Shown one piece after another: positions 10,901 to 24,600 of a stretch of DNA of 64,000 nucleotides. How positions within the stretch are numbered: the first letter of the stretch is position 1; each line of letters opens with the position of its first letter. A model generated the notes under the pieces. It had not been told where the DNA came from, did no database searches, and saw only the letters and a program-made list of their open reading frames with translations. The DNA is from Aplectana chamaeleonis (lineage: Eukaryota > Nematoda > Chromadorea > Rhabditida > Cosmocercidae), in assembly GCA_029168955.1 (NCBI GenBank), contig JAPDOI010000288.1:372001-436000 (forward strand), read 5' to 3'. The position numbers were made by a program, and so were the translations under genes.

Positions 10901-13177
10901 ACATCAAATTATCATTTGATTCATTCAGAAATTTTATATAGTTCGAATTGTCGAGAATTTGGTTAATTCGGTTATTCAATTTTTCAGTTTTTCGAATATT
11001 CGCTTTATTAGGAAGACTGAACAATTCTGCTTTTTGAATATTTGGCCAATTTCGGGCCACGACATTCGATCATGCAGGCATTGAAAAAAATGCTTGGAAA
11101 TAATGTACGTCAATTGCCTGGTTCAAAGTTCAATTTTATTTTTTTTTATTTTCTTCCCTTCCGATAGAAGGGGAGATAAGTTTCCAAGTTCATTCATTCA
11201 CTCGAAAATTGAAAAAAAAACGAGATTGATCGAATTCATTCAGTCCTTCGATAATCCTAAAAATTCTATATTCGCAAAACCTATTCATTCAACATTTTTA
11301 AAAATTGGGTTTCCGAATAAAACAATTTACCTACTGTTCACGGCAACGGAAAAAGGCGATGGTGGAGTTGCCTATTTCCACTAAGCATACTGTACTACGT
11401 TGCACCATAATCGACGGCAAAGTAGTAATTTTTTCCTGAATTCTGGAGAAAAATCATCGGAAACATTGTTTTACTGTGAGTTTGCCCCCACACACAAATA
11501 TTATCAATATGCGTAAAGTCTTTGCTTTGTTTACATGCAGGAATAACAAGAAAAAAGGATTTGTCTCTTTTAATTTCATTTTTTTTTGTAATTTTTATTT
11601 TTTTCTCGTGGTTCCCGCGTTTATCTGCCTTTAATAAGAACTTATTTGTGTTGATAATGTGTGGTGTGGGGGGGGAAACTTACCGTTTCTCAGCATTTTC
11701 GGTGTTCTTTCTTGGAAATTCAGGAAAGAATTACAATTTTGCTGCCGATTATGGCGCAACCTTACAGTATGCTTAGTGGAGGTACGCAACCGCAGAACCG
11801 AAATTTCCTGTAGCCGTGGACTGTAAGTGTTTTAAAAATGCGACATTAGAATTATTTATTCATGCCAAACCTAGATTCAAGCGCCAATGCCTAATCTTCA
11901 TTTTAAAGTCTATGAGTCAGTCTAAAGTCATTTAGATCGGCTCAGATGTACCGACTTAACTCACCAATTACTTTCGACCTATTATAAATAGTCAACTGAA
12001 GACAACGCGAAAAACTGGAACTTGTTTGCAAATGTAAATGTACTCATATAATATTTGTTTGTGTGAAGAGTCCTGTAATTCCTTTCCATACTTCTTCATT
12101 CCTTCTCTTTACTTCCTTCTTTTGTTCCCTTCTCTTTCTTCCTCTGTTTACATATCTTTCTAGGGATAATGAGGCTTGGACCTACTGCATACATATTGTT
12201 TCTTGTCAACTGTTTTTCCTTGTTAATGTCACACTTGTGTAGCAAAGGTTGGGAATTTTGTGAGAAAAAAATGTGGATTTTTTTTTTGAATTCCGGCCAT
12301 TTCTTTGAAATCAAGAGTCTCAAAACTTTCAGAGGTAACAGATAAATCGAAAATGAATAATTGAGGCTGTTCTACATCAAGAAATAGTCATGCAACTCGT
12401 GATAAACATGTGTTCGATATGCATCAAATAATGCCGAAAATAAAATCCGATTCACATCGTCGGCTCCCACTCCTTCCTCCCTCCCAACATCACGTTTCTA
12501 CCTCGAGTGAGTGATCAATCAGGGAGCAACAGCAGTTTCGATCCATGAGTCAATAGTCGCACTTGCTCATGTTAACAAGTCCTTTTCGACAAATCTGTAC
12601 TTGAGTGGGATGGTTATAGATAAAGGTTAGCATCCAAACAAATGAATAACCCGCATATCGTTTAATTTTAGATCTTCCCGAACGATTTCTCGACTCGGAT
12701 ATTCCCTTTTTGAAACTCTCAATTGCAGCCTTCTCAGAGTTACAGATTGAATAGATGAGTTTGAATTAGGCTTTTTTGAAATTCTGAGTTATTGAATTTT
12801 TCGAATAAAGCGCTTTTTTAATTTCCAGAGGAACGAATAAATTCCAATCAAGCCTGACCAATTTTTTTCAAAGCACTGTATAAACTCTAAAACCTGTCTG
12901 TCTCCTATCGAAATCGAATAATTAATTGGAAAATTTTCCGAGTATTTGAATAAAAATTCAATTTTTTTTCAAATGAAAAAAATTTCTGGGCATTTTTTCC
13001 GATGGCCGAATATTCGACGGTCGTGACCCGAACCATTTCGAACGGAGTCTAACTGATTAATTTAGTTGAAGAAGGCTTATCAATCGCACTATTGTTTTTT
13101 TCTTCCGAAAAAATGTTCCAAAATCCGAATGACTACTAGGTATCTACAACAGACATTTTTTTTTAAATACAGTACCG

Positions 13178-13668
13178 AGCATATTTTTTTGCAAAAAAAA
13201 AGCGTTTTGCGGCGTTTTTTGGGCTCACAAAGCGCCGAATCGCCATAACTCACTTTAAAGTGGACGAACTGAGTTTTTCATGTAGTTTTCGTGTTACTCT
13301 CGGTGAGGCGAATGTAGATATAAAAGTAAAAAGCCTTTTCAATTCTGGTATTTCGTTGAAAAATGCGTATTTCCTTCTGAATTCACATCGACCACAGGTC
13401 AAAACGTGACAGATTTCTGCTATCATGACCGTCTGATCACTTCATTATAAGGAGTTTAGAGAAGCAATTATGCCTTTTTTGATAAAATTCTGGAGTTGAG
13501 TCTATTATTTTGTAACACTATCGCATAGGACTCAATGAAAGCAATCCAGAAAAAACTTCAGAATTGAAATTGGACTACTTCGAAGCGAGTCATGGCGTTG
13601 CGGCGCTTTGTGAGCACAAAAAACTCCGCAAAACGCTTTCTTTGCAAAAAAATATGCTCGGCGCTGTA
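13178..13668. repeat. Inverted repeat, arms of about 85 bp
   Basis: GCGTTTTGCGGCG...TCACAAAGCGCCG at 13200-13242 faces GCGGCGCTTTGTGAGC...CGCAAAACGC at 13598-13640. The pairing extends to GAGCATATTTTTTTGC on the left and the matching GCAAAAAAATATGCTC on the right. About 320 bp separate the arms. Non-coding. Confidence 0.8.
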
Positions 13669-15634
13669 TGTTTGCACCAAGTAGTCGTTGTAGTTCTCGA
13701 TTTTATTCATTTATTTGGATATTTCTTGGGACCTTATTTCAACTTTGGTAATCGAGAAAAAAATCATATTTTCAAAAGAGCAGTAATCAGAAAATTTCTT
13801 CATTTAGAAATCTTTGAAAGAGGTTTTTCAAATTATTCATCCATTCGAAACTTCCATCGTCAAAAGCCTAAGTCTAATACCTGCTGAGCGAAGATTTATC
13901 GCTATTCTCGTTCCCTTTTACTTTGATTCGCTATTTCGTTGCAGGGTTTTTGTTTCTTGCGAGACTCTGATTCAGAGTCGACGCGGTCACTTCAACACAA
14001 AACGTAGTTCATTTCCGTTAGTGTAATATGGGCTCTTCATACACCGAAGTTGCACCTGCTGTTTTTTTTTGCAGAAAAAAGCCTTTTCGAATCTTCTGAG
14101 TGCTCCATTTCGTAGCTACTTTTTCAACACGAGATATTCCGTTCTGAAACTGTCGTTTTCAGTTGAAAATTTAGCATCTTTAGGGCAGTGGTTTCGTTGT
14201 GATAATAAGAAGTCTTTAGATGCTTTCTGGTGCAGTCTGAGGTCTTGTCTGTATATAATGGGCAGTAAGGCTAAGTGAATGATCGCGCAGAAGCACGCGA
14301 AGACATATGATACACTTTTTGATAGCAGAAAATGAGGCCATGTGCGATTGAAATTCTGACAGCTTTTTGAAACAGGTCTTTTATTCTTGCTTCAGTGCAA
14401 ACTTGATTTTGTGCTGGTCATTGTAGTCTGCAAAATTGATAAAAGGAGTGAATTCAGATCAGATCATTTGTAATACCTTTGTCTTGGAAAGGTTAGAGCA
14501 TTAGATGTTTTTTAATCGTTAAGTCAAAAAGTTTCTAACTTTTTTGTTACTTCAGTCAGCTGAAATCAATCCCGACAGAACTATCTAGAGTTGCGTAAGC
14601 CAGAGAACTGCGATATTGCAATCTGTTTGGCTAAACAACTAGTTCACATCAGAAGTCAAGTTGATTAGAAATAAAGCATATTTTGAGCGGGTTTTCTGGC
14701 GTTTCTTTCCGATTTCAGTAACACTTACTACCAAAGGCAACGTCTCATGAGGGAAAACCCATCTAGGAAAGTTGTCATGAACACTGTTTTTCACAGGAAT
14801 CTCCACTGAACACCTTCATACTGTACCAGATCGCTGCATTTATAAAGAATAGTTTTTAGTGGTACTTTTTAAACGGTTAGATAAGAGCATCAGCGCAGGG
14901 CATCGTAAAGAGCTCTGTATTTTGCAGTTCGCCAGAAGCGAGCGTCTCCTTTGGTCTGGGCATTGTCATCAACGGCGATGTTTCGCCAGTCAATCAAAAA
15001 TGAGAGCTCTTTAGAAGCGCCCTGAGCCTATTTCGTTTCTGAAAACAATCTTAAAGCTCTTATTAAGTTGTAAGAAACTTTCTTAATATGTAATGCCATT
15101 GTTTTATATGTGAATTTTTATGCTGTATTGTCTCGCATATAGAGCCGTAATTTGATTATTGCATACTAAACTGGAAAACTTTTCTATCTTAGAGCTTCCA
15201 TTTAGGAAAAAAATTAGTTCAATCTACTTTTGGGTCCTTTTCAAGAATCGGAAATTTGTTGGCGAATGAATATGAATATCTGGGTGTACCTAATTCAGCT
15301 GATCACAAGTTCTCTTTCATCGACGGCATTTTGAGTGACGTCACTAATGACTGTGGCGTGAGTTTGTGTGTCTCAGCCGTCACTGCACAGCATTACAGCA
15401 GCTGAGACGCCTAAAAATTGTTTGGTCCAGAATTTTTTCTTCGTAAGTTTTTCATGGTTTTCCATGTAGCTGACTATAAATTCCTTACAGTATTCGATTT
15501 CTCACGTCGTTCTTTTGCTAATTGTTAATGTGGTGTTCTTTCATGCGTGGATTAGTTCATGTTTCCTACCTCTGTTTTCGATTTTTAAATGTTCTTGCTG
15601 GCTAGAGCTGATGTTAATCCTTCGATTTCAACAG

Positions 15635-15674
15635 AATACGATGCCTAACTAGTCACAAATAACCACTAGTCAAT
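15635..15674 (+). promoter_or_regulatory. fli-1 5' leader with possible trans-splice acceptor and 3-codon uORF
   Basis: A TTTCAACAG acceptor-like site ends at 15634, 40 bp upstream of the fli-1 ATG, a typical place for a nematode spliced-leader acceptor. If it is used, the leader carries an upstream ATG at 15641 followed by two codons and TAG (15650-15652). Use of the acceptor is inferred, not shown. Confidence 0.4.
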
Positions 15675-18600
15675 ATGTCAACAGCGGTGCTCTCTTTCAT
15701 TCGAGGAATCGATTTTTCTCGGAATGATTTCTCTGTGAGTTCCATTGTTTAATAAAGTAACTACTATATATCCTCCATTTCCCCACTACTCGCAGTCGTA
15801 TTGTCACAGTTGTTGGTGCGAAGTGGTTGTTTTTAAGAAAAATCAAGCAATGAAAATTAAGAAATCATTCTCAAAACCGCACCACTTCTATGACGGTGAT
15901 GCAGAAAACTGCCAGCGAAATGAAGGTTTTTCGTTCTTTCGGATTGCCCCACGGTTTTTAATCTAGAATTCTAGGGTGATCGTTTTCCTCATGCCGTCGA
16001 GCAAATGACTCAGATGACATGGCTGAAGCTGAACCGTGCAAAGCTGGAACGAGTACGAGCATTTTCTAGTGTTAAAAATTTTTATGATTACCCATTTTGG
16101 TGATGTTCTACATGGGCTTCTTAGGTTCCTGATGAACTTTCCCGATGCACGAATCTGGAACATCTGCAGATGTCAAGGAATGCTCTGTCAAGCGTCCACG
16201 GAGAGCTTTCCGATCTTCCTCGTCTAAGATCTGTTATAGTCCGGCACAACCAGGTGAGTTTTTCCGGTCTCGTGTTGCCTATCTTGTCTCTTGCGACTTT
16301 CTGTTTTTATGGTTCAGAATGCAGTTTTGAAATAAGCAGTTGGTAGCTCACAATACCAGCTTTGGGACGACGATAAGGCTGCGACCGGATTGGGGAGGGT
16401 CAAATGGTTTTTTTTAATCGCAAAAATGAAATCTCGTTGGGATCATGAGACCGAAAATGCATTTTTGGGGAGAGGTATCGTCAGGTTTTTTTTTGAAACT
16501 TCTGGTCACCAAAGGGTGGGATCGAAGTTTCACCATACGGGGCGGCTCTATCCCAGACTGGGAGGGCACCCAAAATTTACTCATATAAATGAAGCAAAAC
16601 TGATGAAAGATTCTTGATACTGCTATCAGTCGTTATTGTTACGAAAACTGTATAGAAATACCTCGATTGATAACTTTTCAGTCGATGGTTCATTTGATTT
16701 CTCTTTTGAATCCTGAGTGCCCCCCGTCTAGGATTGTGCCTAAGGGGCTTCCAGGATGGCGTCGCGGGGTGTCTAGGAACGATAGAAAGCGTTATGCAGC
16801 GAAAACCGCACAGTGGCAGTTAAGAGGGCCTTTCGTTGTATGCGAGCTGATCGAGCGCCACCGGCAGCTGGTTGCGCCGAATGATACATTGCGCGAAGAA
16901 AACGACTTCGACAATTTCTCTCGCGTGTCGCCGATTCCGCGACATCTCAAGACTACGCCCATTTCTCCTCGCTTTGTGTAGCGGCGGCGCGAGTTTCGCA
17001 GTGACGCCGCTTTGAAAGCTTCTGCAAGGCGCTATTCATATTCCTCAAAAGCCAGCTCGTCATGCGCGGGCGTGGCGTTTGACTATGAATACTTTTTACC
17101 CGTATGCCGCGCTTTCGGAGACTATGAATACTCCAGCGGCGACGGCATGGTGGAGCGGAACAAAGTGGACCCTAGCTTTTTCAAATAAGTAAGTTCTGTA
17201 CACGCGTCTACCATCATGGTAGCAGAGGATAGTACTACAATTAATTACTAAGAAACGGAACGAAATTGATTATGGATTAATAGAGAAAATTATGAAAGAA
17301 TCGTTACGGGAGTTGCCGCAATGGGGCAGCGGGTGTCACTCGCGTGCCGCGTGGGCGTGGCGTCAGGTCATTCATACTCCAACGCCACGCCCGCGCATTA
17401 CGCGCTTGCTTTGAGGAGTATGAATAGCTCCTAAAGACCTCCGCATAGTCGAACGGCAAAAGTCGTGCCGCCACCATGAAGGATAGAGGGTGGCTACGCA
17501 GCTCGGTACCTGCCCTTTATTCCCTATCAGTGCGGCGCAAATTTTGCCGCCGGACTATACAGAGGCCTTCAAGGCGGTGTTCACGATAAATTTCACTTCC
17601 AATATCTTCACGGTTTACGGAAGGTCTGGTGCCCTATATAGCAAGGCATGCTTAAAAAGAACACGAAAGACGCGTCTTTGAGCAAAAATAGGCCCTCTCT
17701 TGTTTAGGTTGATTTTTTAGGGTGGAGGAATTGACCGCTAGAAGAATGATACCTATCAGTGCAATGAAGCGATCAGCTCACTTATCAGCACTTCCTTCAC
17801 TTGATCATTCCTATAATCTGAGTCTTCATTTGTTCCTTTCAAGGGGCGGATCTGGGGCACGGGGCGTGTCTGGTGCACCAAAACGCTTGTTTGCAGCCGT
17901 TATTTTGCCACTCCTGCTCGTTTTCTACCGTTCCTTTGGCACTGGGAGCCTAGGATCCTTCTCCCCTATCATTTTACTGTGGAAAGTCAACGAGGATGAT
18001 CATTGTGAACACTGCCTTTAAGGGCCCTACAAAGTTTAAGTCGCGGCGTTGTCCGCAGCAAAGGGCAGCGCTTGGCGATGGGATATCGATTACATTTGAC
18101 GAGGGGAGCGACCGTCGCGGCGTGGAGGGCGACGTGGGGCCCCACAGACAGGGTAAGGCATGGCGCTGCGATCAGTGTGTGGGAGGTTCGCCCAACCCCC
18201 CCCCCCCCCAACCCTACCTCAACCTCAAAAAATTTTGCAGCCCTCTTTCCAGCTCGAAAACGTGTGGAGCCCTAGGGGAGCTGTGAGTGTGACCCACAAA
18301 AAATTGGCGATCATCTGCATGTTTTTCCCAACTTAGTTTGAAATGATTTTCTTCAGCACATAAAGGTAACATTATTCTTTTTATTCCCACAACATTCTCT
18401 ACCGCTAACTACAAACCAACATTGCATCAAGACTGAAATACCTGCCCCCCCCCCACTTACTGGCGCATAAAGGCGCCCTCCCCCTGTGTGATTATCATGG
18501 CGTGGGCCCAACCCTGTCCGCAGTGCTTTGACGCTGCGACGGCCCTGCGTCACTAACAGCGAGCGGCGACTGACGCCGCGAATATGTTGGAAAACATTTT

Positions 18601-21600
18601 TGCTGCAAGGCTGACGCTCGGTGACTTCTCGCCGGTAGCTGCAACTCTGCAGGCCCTTACAAGCTTGAACGCTTGCAGCGAGAAATATTAAGCTGACCCA
18701 AATTCCTGCACCTAGTGTAGGCCAGCGAACTTTCCCTTGTTTGTCCGTGATATTCCTATCAAGTGTGGTTTAGCATTCGAATCCGCAACTCTTCTTCTAT
18801 CTATTAAGGTTTATCGATTATTGAAAAACTGAATCTGCTTTGAAATTTACATCGAAATGTGGAGGAGGCTCTCGGTTCCGAAATATTTTAATCCCACTCG
18901 CTCTCCTCTTTCTACCTATCAAGCCTTCTCAGGCGATGGAAACCTTGAAAACGCGAGTTCTGGATTATGGTGCCAAAGCGAGTTCACAAAAGTTGTCTTA
19001 TATTGCGATTTTCAATTTTTTTCGAAATTTTTGAAAAATGAAATTTTTTGGAAAAGTGATCTCTTCTTCACATTTCCATTATCCAACTAGGGTACTCGCC
19101 TCCCCAGTTAAGTATCGCGTATACTTTCTTATCTAGGTGTATTTATCTTGTCAAAGATCGAGTTTTTAATCGAGAAATCAGATCTTTAAATTTTTAAAGA
19201 ATGTTTGCTTATTAACAAAGACATTCTGACGCCAACTATCCGTGATACTTAGCTATGAGGCTGGGTGCACCGAGGAAGTCGGGTAATAAAGATATCATTA
19301 ATAGTTGTCCAGAAATCTTCGAAAAACGCGGAATTCGCCTCCCTGAAGAATCTTCGGGATCTCGTTCACGTACCATAATCTTGTATCCACGGTTTTAAAC
19401 GTTTCGTTCATTTGAGCTGCTGTAATAAGTAGAACGAAGAAGAGGAGGGATGTTCAAGAATTTTCGTATCTCAAAACTACATTTCGAAGTAAAAATCGAA
19501 GCAGTTCGTTCTTTCAAGTAGCGATAAACCATTTTGGATAGAGAAAGAGTTGAGGCTTTTTAAAGGTAGATCACAATTCATTGAAAGGCTATGGAAGGAG
19601 AAGGGAAATAATGCGGGCCTCCATTAGGTGCAGAATAGTGTAGTATTTCTAAGAAAATCCAGTTCAGGTCAAAACTGCTGGTATTCCTACTGATATCTTC
19701 CGAATGAAGGACTTGACTATTATTGACTTCTCGCATAACCAGTTACGAGAAGTCCCACCAAATCTTGAGTATGCCAAGGGTACAATCGTCCTCAATCTTG
19801 GGCACAATAACATCGAAGGCATACCGAATCAGGTGAGCATATTATATTGTTCAACAGCTCTTTATCCAAAAATGACTTCTTACTCGGTCGTGGTGCTAGG
19901 AGCATTCATGTTTCAGGTGTTCTCAAACCTGATCGATATGCTGTTCTTGGACCTTTCCAACAACAAATTGGATATGCTACCCCCTCAAATCCGGAGGTTA
20001 ACCATGCTCCAGGAATTGAAACTGTCAAACAATCCACTTCACCATTTTCAACTGAAACAGCTTCCCAGGTTGTTTAGTTTGAAAATATTTGCTGATACTT
20101 TTTTCTGATATTCTATCGGAATTTGAAGGTTAAATTTTTTTCTAAAACAACTGTCGCCTTTTTCAGCATGACATCTCTACGAGTTCTACACATGCGTAAC
20201 ACCAACAGAACCCTTGACAACATTCCTCCATCTTTAGACGATCTAGAAAATCTTAGGGTATGCATTTCTTATTACAAGGAATGCACACTTAACGTATTGT
20301 ATCTCTCTGCTGAGATCAATTTTTACAGGATATCGACTTCGCTGAAAACAATCTTCCCTATATACCGGAAGCTCTTTTCAAACTAAAGAGCTTACGGAAA
20401 CTGGATGTCAGCGGAAATAAGGTTAGCGTTTCCTACAGCATCTCTAATGTTAGATCGATCAATAGGTTTTTGATTTTTTCCTAGCGACTGCTCTATGACG
20501 GCAGTCCGACATAATATGTATTGCTTGAACGTTTTCTTCGGTAAACTCACGAATCCTTCGACGTTGTTACTGTTTACAATGGAGCGAAAATCCGGTCCGC
20601 AACTGCAGAAAACCGCTGTTGCTCTAAGAAAGCTCAAGAATATTCCAATCCAAGTGCAACAATGACATATCCTCTGGCTCGGAGGCAAATTTATTGTCCC
20701 TTCGCGTGCTCGCGCGAAGCGAGGGTAGAGACAGCGAAAAAGAGTGGGGAGAAGGAGACACAGCATAAGCGCGCAGACGCTCGCCATGAACGGAAATAAA
20801 TTTTACTCCGAAACAGCGTGTACGTGCTTCAAAAATACGTTCCAGTACCTTTGGGGTATGTGTTAACATGAGTAGGGCCAAATGATATGCTGTTCCGATA
20901 GCGACGATTCTCCAAATCTGTCAGGTCTTGCCGAGTATTTGGCTCGAATCTCGAATTTACCGCGAATCCCTCCTCCCCGTATCTTCCATTCCGAGGGTCG
21001 CGGTGACTGGACCTTGCCACGGACCTGTTAAATGTGTCGAAAGCCACGAAGATGAGATGCTGACTCTTCAATATCGTACGGTTGCTACAATCGACCCAGA
21101 ACACCCATCGCACGACATGATGAAGAAGCCGGAACCGCCTAGACGGATCAGGAAGCATGTCAGAACTGTGAAGCCAATGTCGGTAAGACCTGGAACCGCA
21201 GAGATCATTCGGAAAGAAGTTTACAAGGAGTTTGTTTGTTAAAGAGTTCTTGGGTATTATGAACTCTCCCCTGCTAAGTGGACCGCCGCCGAAGATTGCG
21301 AAAGATGAGGAGACTTTGCCAAGATCAAATCGGGCAGCGCTATCCCAGCTCCGGAGTGGTTTCTACTCGAAGTCGCAATGGTATCTGCATAAGATAGGAG
21401 CAGCCGATATCCTACTTTGCCCTGACTGCGGGGTCGAGGAACACACAGTACCTCACATGTTCTCATGCTCTGGAAAGCCAACGTACCTTTCAATCGAAGA
21501 TTTCTGGCTCAAACCAGTGGAAGTCGTCAATCTTCTCTCATTTTGATAATTCTTAGACTGTCACTTTGATTATATAAGCATGAAAAAAAAACAAAAAAAG

Positions 21601-24600
21601 ACAAAATAAAGAAGTATAAAAAAGAGGGTTGAATAACGCCCCATCGCGGGATCTTCTAAAGAAGAGGATCCCAATCTGCTTCGATTATGTCGTCTACGTG
21701 CCGGAAGTTGGATCCAGGATAGTGTATATGGTGGAAGATGGGCAACAACAACAACAAAGCCACGAAGAGACATCTTCATGAAGGACGCACGAATCTGACA
21801 ACCTTTGAACGCCTGCCTCCACAGTGAGCCAAATACAGTGCGTTTCATTGTTTATGAACAAACTACTTTTCAACTATATTATTCACCAGCTTGAAGCTGG
21901 GCATTTTTCACTTGCATGAGCGTATTCAGGGTGTCGAAAAACCTATATATACATGTCATCAGAATATTACCTCTTTAAGAACTTTTTTTTCATAACAATT
22001 TATAACAAATTTGTCAATTTTTGACCGTTTCATTGTTTATGAACATTCAAGTTTCAAAACAATTTATTCTTCAAGCATAATAACTACGCACTAATTAGTA
22101 GTCTACATGAGCTTTATGTTCCATGACTACTTCAAAAAGCCGAGCTGGCATGCTCTCCGCTAGGTTACGCAGTACCGCGGCGTCGATTTCACTCCATGCT
22201 TCGAGGATCGAAGTTCTGAGCTCGTCAATCGAGTGAAATTGCACGCAGTTGGCGTACACTTTGCGCAAGATGATCCTCCCACAGGTCTCCATGGGATTCA
22301 AGTCAGGGCTACATGCTGGCCAGTCCATAACTTTAATTCTTTGCTCACGAAGCCAAGAGGAAGTCGCTCTGCTACGGTGCTTGCTTGCGTTATCCTATTG
22401 AAATTTGAAGTTTCTGTCTGCGACCTCCCAAAAACGGCAGAAGGTAATGCTCCAACATTCCCTTATACTCATCTGTGTCCATGCGACAGGATGCGAAGGC
22501 AAGTTCGAGTGTGTTCTCGCAACTAAATGCCCCCTCCCACACCATCAAAGATCCACCGCCGAAGTTCCGCCTACCGAAGTACCTGGGCTCCTTCCTTAGG
22601 TCACGCCAGTAGGATCTCACATCATCAGGGCCATCCAAGTTGATTTTCTTTTTGTCTGAGAAGACCACCTGAACACCAGAAATCAACTTCTCGTTAACAT
22701 AAACTGAGCTGACCTTTACTCTGACTACGGCCTCACCTTATCCCAATCGGTCGTCATGTTCTCTCGCGCGAATCGAAGACGAGCGGTTCTGTGGAAAATG
22801 GTGAGGTATGGAGCCTTCTGCATTCTCTCTCATAATGTTTACGTTGCGTTTAATAGCCCTCCAGACGGTAGACTTCGATACAGGCACTCTCAATTCTGCT
22901 CGGAATTGATTTTCACTAGCCGTGTTGTTGGATAATCGCTTGCAAATCTGGCGTAGGTCTCTTCGGGAGAGCTTCCGCACACGTCCCAAGATGAATTGTG
23001 TTCGTAGGCGTCTTTATCTTTCAAATAAGTGTAAACGACGCCAGGGCTTCTTCCGATTCCAGATATGACGTGGCCCCAAGCCGGCATCTTTAAGGGCTCT
23101 GATCTGAGCTTTCTCCACAGTAGAGAGTCGACAGCCGCGCGCCATATTGAGACAAGAAATGCCTCGTCCTTCTCGACCCACCTGTATAGGTAGGTTGAAA
23201 CGGGGAATTGTATTAAACATTGTTAGTAGGAAGTGTTCATAAACAATGAAACGGTCGAAAATTGACAAATCTGTTATAAATTGTTATAAAAAAAGTTCTC
23301 AAAGAGGTAATATTCTGATTACATGTATATAGAGGTTTTTCGACACCCTGAATACGCTCATGCTAGTGAAAAATGCCCAGCTTCAAGATGGAGAATAATA
23401 TAGTTAAAAAGTAGGTTGTTCATAAACAATGAAACGCACTGTATAAGACTCTGTTTTGCGTCACTCGGGAAAAGATAGCGTAGCGACAGATTTCTTGGTC
23501 TCTTGGAGAAATGGAAGAAAAAGATAAGAAGAAATTAGAGGTACCCAGGGAAACTGTGGGACTAACTTTTGGTGAAGACTCACAGTGGGTTCTGGGCACC
23601 GTGGACCCGCTGTGATTCTGTGACGGACCGCTTAGTGGTAGGTTCGCGACGACGAAAACAAACTTCGTGGCGTTCGCGGTGTCGAGAGTCAGCCGCGAAT
23701 CTGCAGGGTTGGTGCCTGATAGGCATCGGCCCTGCTAATTCTTGGTAGATCGGATAACTATCAGAGGTTGGAAGGCAAATTGCTGTAATCAGCGAAGGTC
23801 TCAGATTACCCTGGTCCGGGAGCTCGATTTTCGAATAAATATCGGCTAGAATCTAATAAAAAACGAATGACTCCAAAGAACAGTGTATGTAAAGAGAGAC
23901 GCTGTTTTGAGCCTACTCTTGGGTGGTGAGCCTATGAAATGTAAAGAGTCGGATAGCATCTTATGCATTATAAAGAGTTGTGGAGAGTTTTTTAAAATAA
24001 TTTAAGAACTGTGAGTCGATTCTCATCTTTTATCCGTTCAAAAAATGTCAGGATTAGGGTGCGGATAACGGACAGGCCGAAACTCCAGGATAACGGATAA
24101 TCTGTTCATCCTTGGTCCGTATACGGTTGTACTTCTTTGCTGCTCGAATGCCGTCGAGCTGCGCGCTCCAGCAGCGGTTGCCTGCAGTTGCAGACAGAAA
24201 CATCATCCCGATATGGACAGTTTGTTTAAACTGCATCATTTCAGATCGAGAAATTCTCTATACCTGAAGGAAGCTGGGAAACTTTGGAGACGCTGAACAT
24301 ATGTTCGAATGGCATGGCAGCACTTCCAGATGGTCTAGTCCGACTTACGAAGCTCCAGAGGCTCTATGCTAGTGATAACCGTCTAACATTTGAAGGTTTG
24401 GATAGTTAATCTTTAGTATTATTCACGTATTGTATTATTCTTTAGTATTGTTGTGTAATTTGTAAACGATCATTATTTTTAAGGTATTCCTGGTGGTATA
24501 GGAAAACTGGTACATCTTATGGTTTTACACCTATCAAGAAATAATCTGGAATTAGTGCCAGAGGGAATCACGCGTTGTGTTCGGCTCCAGCGACTTCGAT

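Larger units (their letters stand above)
9410..15674. other. Upstream region of fli-1, no further gene supported
   Basis: AT-rich with many T runs. Apart from the old MITE at 10475-10900 and the inverted repeat at 13178-13668, I see scattered short frames with no conserved motif. The fli-1 promoter must lie toward the right end, but no specific element is recognised. Confidence 0.5.

Noticed and set aside
16667..16981. 104-codon plus-strand frame inside fli-1 intron 3
   Set aside because: No recognised domain and no splice sites that would join it to fli-1 in frame; exon 3 joins exon 4 perfectly without it.
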